Virus record (IMG/VR): IMGVR_UViG_3300032087_002049
Coordinates: 1 to 42,167 of that record
Direction: 5' to 3' (one strand)
DNA length: 42,167 nucleotides
Source: a virus
Shown here piece by piece: positions 38,372 through 42,167 of this stretch. Position 1 is the stretch's first letter. Each line of letters starts with the position of its first letter. Under the pieces are notes generated by a model. That model had not been told where the DNA came from and did not search any database. It saw nothing but the letters and a program-made list of their open reading frames with translations. Position numbers and translations under genes: made by a program.

Positions 38372-38740
38372 ATGATTTTTGGAGCAGTAGCTGGTTTACT
38401 TGGTGATGTAGTCAAAGGATATTTTGAGACTAAAAAACAAAAGGCCAAACAAAAGTTATTACAGGTACAAGCAGAAACAAAGATTATGGAGAAGAAAGTC
38501 ACTGGTGAAATTGATTGGGATATGGAAATGGCCAAAGCATCAGACAACTCATGGAAAGATGAGTGGCTCACCATAATTTTTACCATACCATTAATCATGC
38601 TTTTGCTAGGGCAAGAAGAAAGAGTACATGCTTTCTTTCAAGCTTTAGAGACAGCTCCACCTTTTTATCAGTATTTGTTAGGTGTAATTGTAGCTGCCAG
38701 CTTTGGATTCAGAGGAGCTTCTAAGTTTCTCAAGAAGTAG
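38372..38740 (+). CDS. Holin-like protein, copy E
   Basis: 122 residues, GGAG ribosome site. Amphipathic N-terminus (MIFGAVAGLLGDVVKGYFE), charged helix (TKKQKAKQKLLQVQAETKIMEKKV...SDNSWKDEWLTI) and two hydrophobic segments (IIFTIPLIMLLL, YQYLLGVIVAASFGF) ending FRGASKFLKK. The order matches the GTA-type holin at 7389-7775, with W.DEW at the first membrane entry. It is the only lysis effector seen in cassette E. Confidence 0.7.
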   Translation: MIFGAVAGLLGDVVKGYFETKKQKAKQKLLQVQAETKIMEKKVTGEIDWDMEMAKASDNSWKDEWLTIIFTIPLIMLLLGQEERVHAFFQALETAPPFYQYLLGVIVAASFGFRGASKFLKK

Positions 38741-38744
38741 AACA

Positions 38745-38888
38745 ATGTTTTTCAGCATTAAATACTGGTGGTATGGCTATCTGTATGACATAGGTAAAAA
38801 GCTATCTATGCTTGGATGGCACAAACAAAAAGGTTTACTAGAAATTAAAAGGAGAAAAGAATGGCTAAAAAGGATCAAGAAATCCTAA
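38745..38888 (+). CDS. 47-residue basic aromatic protein
   Basis: Reads MFFSIKYWWYGYLYDIGKKL... and ends WLKRIKKS. The start at 38745 avoids overlap with the holin; there is no clear ribosome site, so coupling to the holin is likely. It overlaps the small terminase gene by 28 bases. It could be a small membrane-associated lysis or packaging accessory; uncertain. Confidence 0.4.
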   Translation: MFFSIKYWWYGYLYDIGKKLSMLGWHKQKGLLEIKRRKEWLKRIKKS

Positions 38889-39082
38889 GTGAAATGCATT
38901 TAGCACTAACAGAAGATCTTCTTAACAGAATTAAATCTGGTGAAGCCAAAGCAAGTGAACTTAATGTAGCTCGACAGTTTCTCAAAGATAACGATATTAC
39001 AGCAATACCAACAGATGACTCAGCTATTAAACAGTTAGTAGAAGAGTTACCTTTTGACGAAGATGGAGATGCCTTACACTAA
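38861..39082 (+). CDS. T7 gp18-like small terminase subunit
   Basis: 73 residues with a strong AAAGGAG ribosome site. LSEMHLALTEDLLNRIKSGEAKASELNVARQFLKDNDITAIPTDDSAIKQLVEELPF is the pattern of the T7-group DNA-packaging small subunit in marine podoviruses (E.H..L...L...I..G...A..L...RQFLKDN.I). It is shorter than T7 gp18 (89). It pairs logically with the gp19-like gene at 40053 rather than with the terminase at 18277. The acidic C-terminus (DEDGDALH) is typical. Confidence 0.72.
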   Translation: MAKKDQEILSEMHLALTEDLLNRIKSGEAKASELNVARQFLKDNDITAIPTDDSAIKQLVEELPFDEDGDALH

Positions 39083-39312
39083 TGTTAGGAATCTTAATTG
39101 AAGCAACAGCTTCTATTGCTGCTGTAATATCTGTATGGAGTTATGGCAATCACTCTAAGAATGCACCCTATATCGGACTTATTAGTCAATGCTTTTGGTG
39201 GACATTTGCTATCTACTTTAACATGAAATTCATTATGTTGTTAAATGCTTTTATGACTTTCACACACATAAGAAACATGTATCGATACAAACAATTAACT
39301 AAGGAGAAATAA
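39082..39312 (+). CDS. 76-residue membrane protein with up to three segments
   Basis: Hydrophobic stretches at ~3-20 (GILIEATASIAAVISVW), ~28-46 (PYIGLISQCFWWTFAIYF) and ~48-62 (MKFIMLLNAFMTFTHI), then a basic tail. The start overlaps the small terminase stop. In layout it resembles small PnuC-like or half-transporter membrane proteins, but it is too short to assign. A lysis role is also possible. Confidence 0.55.
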   Translation: MLGILIEATASIAAVISVWSYGNHSKNAPYIGLISQCFWWTFAIYFNMKFIMLLNAFMTFTHIRNMYRYKQLTKEK

Positions 39313-39313
39313 T

Positions 39314-39388
39314 ATGCCAATGGGTAAAGGAACATATAAAAAACCAGGAAGACCTAAAAAGAAAAAGAAAAATGGTATGTGCTCATGA
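39314..39388 (+). CDS. 24-residue basic peptide
   Basis: Reads MPMGKGTYKKPGRPKKKKKN then GMCS. AAGGAG lies 7 bases before the ATG. The GRPKKKKK core resembles an AT-hook-like minor-groove binder. It is similar in kind to the polylysine peptide at 16197-16250 in the other packaging block. Confidence 0.55.
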   Translation: MPMGKGTYKKPGRPKKKKKNGMCS

Positions 39389-39441
39389 TTACTTACCTAC
39401 TTATTAATTTAGCAATTTATATTATATTTTAAGGAGTTGAT

Positions 39442-39612
39442 ATGGCTAGACCAGGATTGTATGCCAACATACATGCAAAGAGAAAAAGAATAAAAAGAGG
39501 TAGTAATGAAAAAATGAGGAAGCCTGGACAAAAAGGTGCACCTACTGCTGCTAATTTTAAACAAGCTGCAAAGACAGCTAAGAAGAGAAAAAAGAAAACT
39601 AGGAGAGCTTAA
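39442..39612 (+). CDS. 56-residue very basic protein
   Basis: Starts MARPGLYANIHAKRKRIKRG and ends KKKTRRA, with AAGGAG 5 bases before the ATG. The MARPGLYANIHAKRKRIK..S.EKMRKPG.KGAPTA..F..AAKTAK pattern recurs in marine podovirus genomes near the T7-type terminase, as far as I recall. Likely a DNA-binding or capsid-associated protein. Confidence 0.6.
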   Translation: MARPGLYANIHAKRKRIKRGSNEKMRKPGQKGAPTAANFKQAAKTAKKRKKKTRRA

Positions 39613-39701
39613 TGGCAAAACTTACAGCAAAACAAAAAACTTTACCAAAACATCTTCAAGCTAAGATAAAAAAGGCTAAGATAAAAAAAAGAAAGGCCTA
39701 G
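39612..39701 (+). CDS. 29-residue basic peptide
   Basis: Reads MAKLTAKQKTLPKHLQAKIK, ending KRKA. The start overlaps the previous stop (TAATG), giving translational coupling. An amphipathic Lys-rich helix. Real gene status is supported by coupling and by the series of similar micro-genes, not by homology. Confidence 0.5.
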   Translation: MAKLTAKQKTLPKHLQAKIKKAKIKKRKA

Positions 39702-39707
39702 AATACC

Positions 39708-39842
39708 CTGAGATTCACATTTGCAACCCTATTAATAGTAACAGTCATTATTTTAGATAATAGCTCTGTACGAGCCTTATATCGCCATATAGGAACAATG
39801 GATGCCAAGAAAGAAGAAATCAGTCAAATTATCAGTCGGTAG
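39708..39842 (+). CDS. Possible small membrane protein with non-ATG start
   Basis: An open frame of up to 44 residues without an ATG at its head encodes FTFATLLIVTVIILDNSSVRALYRHIG, one hydrophobic segment followed by charged residues. A CTG at 39708 is the only near-start seen. It overlaps the next gene by 41 bases. It fills an otherwise empty 100-base gap. Low confidence. Confidence 0.25.
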   Translation: MRFTFATLLIVTVIILDNSSVRALYRHIGTMDAKKEEISQIISR

Positions 39843-40065
39843 AGGAGAAAAACTCTCTACAAAGAAAGGTGCAGGGTTAACAGCTAAAGGAAGAGCTAAA
39901 TATAACCGAGCAACTGGTAGCAATTTAAAAGCACCAGCACCTAATCCTAAGACTAAAAAAGATAAAGCCAGAAAGAAAAGTTTTTGTGCTCGTATGAGAG
40001 GTATAGTTAAAAGATCTAAAAACTCAGAAAGAGCTAGAGCTTCACTAAGACGATGGAAGTGTTAG
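39802..40065 (+). CDS. Lysine-rich small protein beside the terminase (second copy)
   Basis: 87 residues. The core TKKGAGLTAKGRAKYNRATGSNLKAPAP...KKDKARKKSFCARMRGIVKRSKNSERARASLRRW is homologous to the 15881-16195 protein (LNAKGRASYKAQTGGTLKAPV...ARM...). Both lie upstream of a large terminase gene although the terminases are unrelated, which points to a shared packaging- or head-linked job. It overlaps the terminase start by 13 bases. Confidence 0.65.
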   Translation: MPRKKKSVKLSVGRGEKLSTKKGAGLTAKGRAKYNRATGSNLKAPAPNPKTKKDKARKKSFCARMRGIVKRSKNSERARASLRRWKC

Positions 40066-41708
40066 GCAAGCTAAAAGACTTTAAGAACTTTTTGTACGTC
40101 TGTTGGAAACATCTTAACTTACCACATCCAACACCAGTCCAGTATGACATGGCTGATTACATACAAGATGCAACACTTCGCAGACTTGTAGTTCAAGCTT
40201 TTAGAGGAGCTGGTAAGTCTTGGATAACATCGGCATTTGTATGCCACCAACTCCTGCTTGACCCTCAGAAAAACATATTGGTCGTATCAGCATCTAAGAC
40301 AAGAGCTGATGACTTCTCTACGTTTACTCTGAGACTAATCCACGAGATTCCTATACTTGCTCATCTCAAACCTAGAGATGGACAAAGAATGTCTAAGATC
40401 AGCTTTGATGTTGGTACAGCACAAGCAAGTCATGCACCCTCAGTTAAATCTATGGGTATCACTGGCCAGCTAACTGGATCACGAGCTGATATCATTATTG
40501 CAGACGATATCGAGTCTGCCAACAATTCCCAAACACAACTCATGCGAGACAAACTCTCAGAGACAGTCAAAGAGTTTGAATCTATCGTTAAACCAGGTGG
40601 TCGTATATTATTTCTCGGTACACCTCAAACTGAAATGTCAGTGTACAATCAGTTAGACGAGAGAGGTTACAAGACTCGTATCTGGTGTGCTCGTTATCCT
40701 GATGATAAACAAAAGGTAGCTTACAGTCACAAACTAGCACCTATCATTAGTGAGTCTGATGGAGAAACAGGTAGTCCTACTGATCCTAAACGATTCGATA
40801 AAGACGATCTGTTAGAACGTGAGTTATCGTATGGTAAATCAGGGTTTGCCTTACAGTTTATGCTTGATGTATCTCTATCAGATGCTAACAAGTATCCTCT
40901 CAAGATTAATGACCTTATGGTTCTCTCAGGAGTACACACCTGGGAAGAAGCACCAGTCAGCCTAAAGTGGGCATCAGGTGTAGACCAATTAGATGCCTGT
41001 AAGATGCTGCCTAACTTAGGACTAAAAGGTGACTACTGGGTAGCTCCCATGCACATAGCAGATGACTATGCCGAGTGGGAGGGATCAGTAATGGCCATCG
41101 ATCCTGCTGGTAGAGGTAAAGATGAAACTGGTTATGCTGTAGTAAAAATGCTACATGGTAACCTATACCTAACAGCATCTGGTGGATTACTAAATGGTTA
41201 TTCTACTGATAGCCTTAGAAAGCTCTCAGAGGTTGCTAGAGAGCAAAATGTCAACCAGATGATAGTTGAGTCCAACTTTGGTGATGGTATGTTCTCACAG
41301 CTCTTAAAACCAGTTCTAGCTAGTATCTATCCTTGTACAATAGAAGAAGTTAGACATAGTACACAAAAAGAGAAAAGAATCATAGATACATTAGAACCAG
41401 TATTCAATAGTCATAAACTCATAGTAGACGAGAAGATTATTAAGGATGACTTTGAGTCAACACAAGATCTTAAGTATAAGTTGTTCTATCAGATAACACG
41501 ATTAACAAGAGATAGAGGTGCACTTATCCATGATGATAGACTAGAAGCTCTATCTATGGCAGTTAACTACTGGACTGAGATAATGGATAGAGATGCAGAA
41601 GATGCTGTAAGTGAACATAAAGAAAACCTACTAAGAGAAGAACTAGATAGGTTTATGGAACACAATATAGGGAGACAAAGACAAAGCCATAACTGGATCA
41701 ATAGGTAA
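40053..41708 (+). CDS. terL: Terminase large subunit, T7 gp19 type
   Basis: 551 residues (T7 gp19: 586). Walker A AFRGAGKS at 49-56 and Walker B DIIIADDIE ending ~154, with adjacent SRAD. Motif III FLGTPQTE follows (~199). The nuclease domain has GSVMAIDPAGRGKDETGYAVV and a C-terminal HDDRLEALSMAVNYW. VVQAFRGAGKSWITSAFVCHQLLLDPQKNILVVSASKTRADDFSTF is close to the T7/cyanopodovirus type. Codon choice (more CTC, CCT, GCC) differs from the 18277 terminase, suggesting a different origin. It is the last coding gene before the repeat array. Confidence 0.92.
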   Translation: MEVLGKLKDFKNFLYVCWKHLNLPHPTPVQYDMADYIQDATLRRLVVQAFRGAGKSWITSAFVCHQLLLDPQKNILVVSASKTRADDFSTFTLRLIHEIPILAHLKPRDGQRMSKISFDVGTAQASHAPSVKSMGITGQLTGSRADIIIADDIESANNSQTQLMRDKLSETVKEFESIVKPGGRILFLGTPQTEMSVYNQLDERGYKTRIWCARYPDDKQKVAYSHKLAPIISESDGETGSPTDPKRFDKDDLLERELSYGKSGFALQFMLDVSLSDANKYPLKINDLMVLSGVHTWEEAPVSLKWASGVDQLDACKMLPNLGLKGDYWVAPMHIADDYAEWEGSVMAIDPAGRGKDETGYAVVKMLHGNLYLTASGGLLNGYSTDSLRKLSEVAREQNVNQMIVESNFGDGMFSQLLKPVLASIYPCTIEEVRHSTQKEKRIIDTLEPVFNSHKLIVDEKIIKDDFESTQDLKYKLFYQITRLTRDRGALIHDDRLEALSMAVNYWTEIMDRDAEDAVSEHKENLLREELDRFMEHNIGRQRQSHNWINR

Positions 41709-41753
41709 AAATCTATGTGCTACTGGTTATAGATAGGGTCAGGGGAGAGAGAT

Positions 41754-41850
41754 ACTATAAGAGTAACTATAAGAGTAACTATAAGTCAGACTATAAGTCT
41801 AACTATAAGTCTATATTATAAGAGTAATTATAGGAGTAGTAATAAGAGTA
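41754..41850 (+). repeat. 12-nt tandem repeat array after the T7-type terminase
   Basis: About eight units of ~12 bases: ACTATAAGAGTA twice, then ACTATAAGTCAG, ACTATAAGTCTA twice, then TATTATAAGAGTA, ATTATAGGAGTA and GTAATAAGAGTA. A further stray unit lies at 41891-41907. Arrays of short repeats next to the terminal redundancy and downstream of gene 19 are a feature of T7 genome ends, so this probably marks a physical or packaging end. Confidence 0.75.
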
Positions 41851-42081
41851 ACACTATTAGTATACTTAGGGTTAACTAATAGTTAACTAGAAGAGTAACT
41901 ATAAGTGTACCTATGCACTCCTGCATACACCTTTTTATTTTGGTACAAAAATATGAGGGGGATACACGTATAGTATGGCCGTAGATTTCCCCATTATGAT
42001 TATCGCAATCATCAAATTTTTAGGTGGATAGTGGCACTTAAAATGTCATTACTTATGGCCTAACAAACAGATTTGTTATAG
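41851..42081. other. Non-coding stretch, probable genome-end region
   Basis: No gene-like frame was found. It has a self-complementary GTTAACTAATAGTTAAC (41871-41887) and otherwise AT-rich unique DNA. With the repeat array before it and a promoter after it, it is a candidate for T7-like terminal repeat DNA. Confidence 0.45.
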
Positions 42082-42112
42082 TTGCAACAGATTATATATT
42101 TATTGCTATAAT
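42082..42112 (+). promoter_or_regulatory. Extended -10 promoter-like site
   Basis: TTGCAA (42082-42087), a 19-base spacer and TGCTATAAT (42104-42112), a perfect TATAAT with the TGn extension. No complete gene follows in the remaining 55 bases. In T7-like genomes host-polymerase promoters lie just inside the left end, so this may start the early region of the next genome copy. Confidence 0.5.
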
Positions 42113-42167
42113 TATATTGATGAGATCTAAGCATTTAATTTTTTGTGTTGGCTGTCTGTGTTTTATG

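Noticed and set aside
41754-41850. CRISPR array
   Set aside because: Units are ~12 bases in direct tandem without spacers and no cas gene is present; better explained as T7-like terminal short repeats.
1-42167. Circular closure of the window (end joined to start)
   Set aside because: Joining 42167 to 1 puts a TGA directly before the frame of the first gene and cuts off clearly coding sequence upstream of its first ATG, so the left edge is a truncation, not a join.

Overview
The window is AT-rich DNA (roughly one third G+C by eye) packed with short, mostly overlapping genes. Almost every recognisable product is a virion, packaging, lysis or recombination protein of a podovirus (short-tailed phage). 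The small lysine-rich proteins beside the terminases, the 2OG-Fe(II) oxygenase, the SleB endolysin and the split tail-fibre genes recall phages of AT-rich marine Alphaproteobacteria such as pelagiphages. That host assignment is inference. No bacterial housekeeping gene, tRNA, rRNA, integrase, DNA polymerase, RNA polymerase or CRISPR array was seen.

Layout. (A) 1-7927, plus strand: the 3' part of a large protein cut by the window edge, a split tail-fibre/receptor-binding cassette with a 2OG-Fe(II) oxygenase inside it, then lysis genes (XhlA-like protein, coiled-coil membrane protein, SleB-type endolysin, GTA-type holin). (B) 7922-14781, minus strand: an early/replication block with an Hjc-like resolvase, a LexA-type winged helix, SSB, a probable annealing protein, a YqaJ exonuclease, two probable replication-initiation proteins that overlap by about 200 nt out of frame, a DUF932 protein and several unknowns. 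(C) 14782-15880: a control region with a highly structured RNA candidate, back-to-back divergent promoter-like sites, the small terminase gene and a 25-of-26 inverted repeat (second copy in B). (D) 15881-34724, plus: basic small proteins, HNH protein, large terminase, portal, scaffold, gp13-like protein, capsid, terminator, tail tubes A and B, and three internal-virion-type proteins. (E) 34724-38740, plus: a second tail-fibre and lysis-gene cassette paralogous to A. (F) 38745-42167, plus: a second packaging cassette of T7 type (gp18-like small terminase, small basic proteins, gp19-like large terminase), a 12-nt tandem repeat array and an extended -10 promoter-like site, as at a T7-like genome end.

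How it fits together: block B should prepare DNA by recombination-dependent replication using host polymerase. Blocks C and D package DNA and build head and tail, and A and E provide adsorption and lysis. Two unrelated large terminases, two fibre cassettes and two lysis cassettes in 42 kb are unusual. The window is either a true mosaic phage, a junction of two phage genomes, or an assembly/cloning chimera. The sequence alone does not decide.

The most novel item is the structured RNA candidate at about 14830-15072, with a 21-position closing helix, a 23-bp second helix, an 11-bp third helix, a possible pseudoknot and a 3' U-run, placed just upstream of the small terminase gene.
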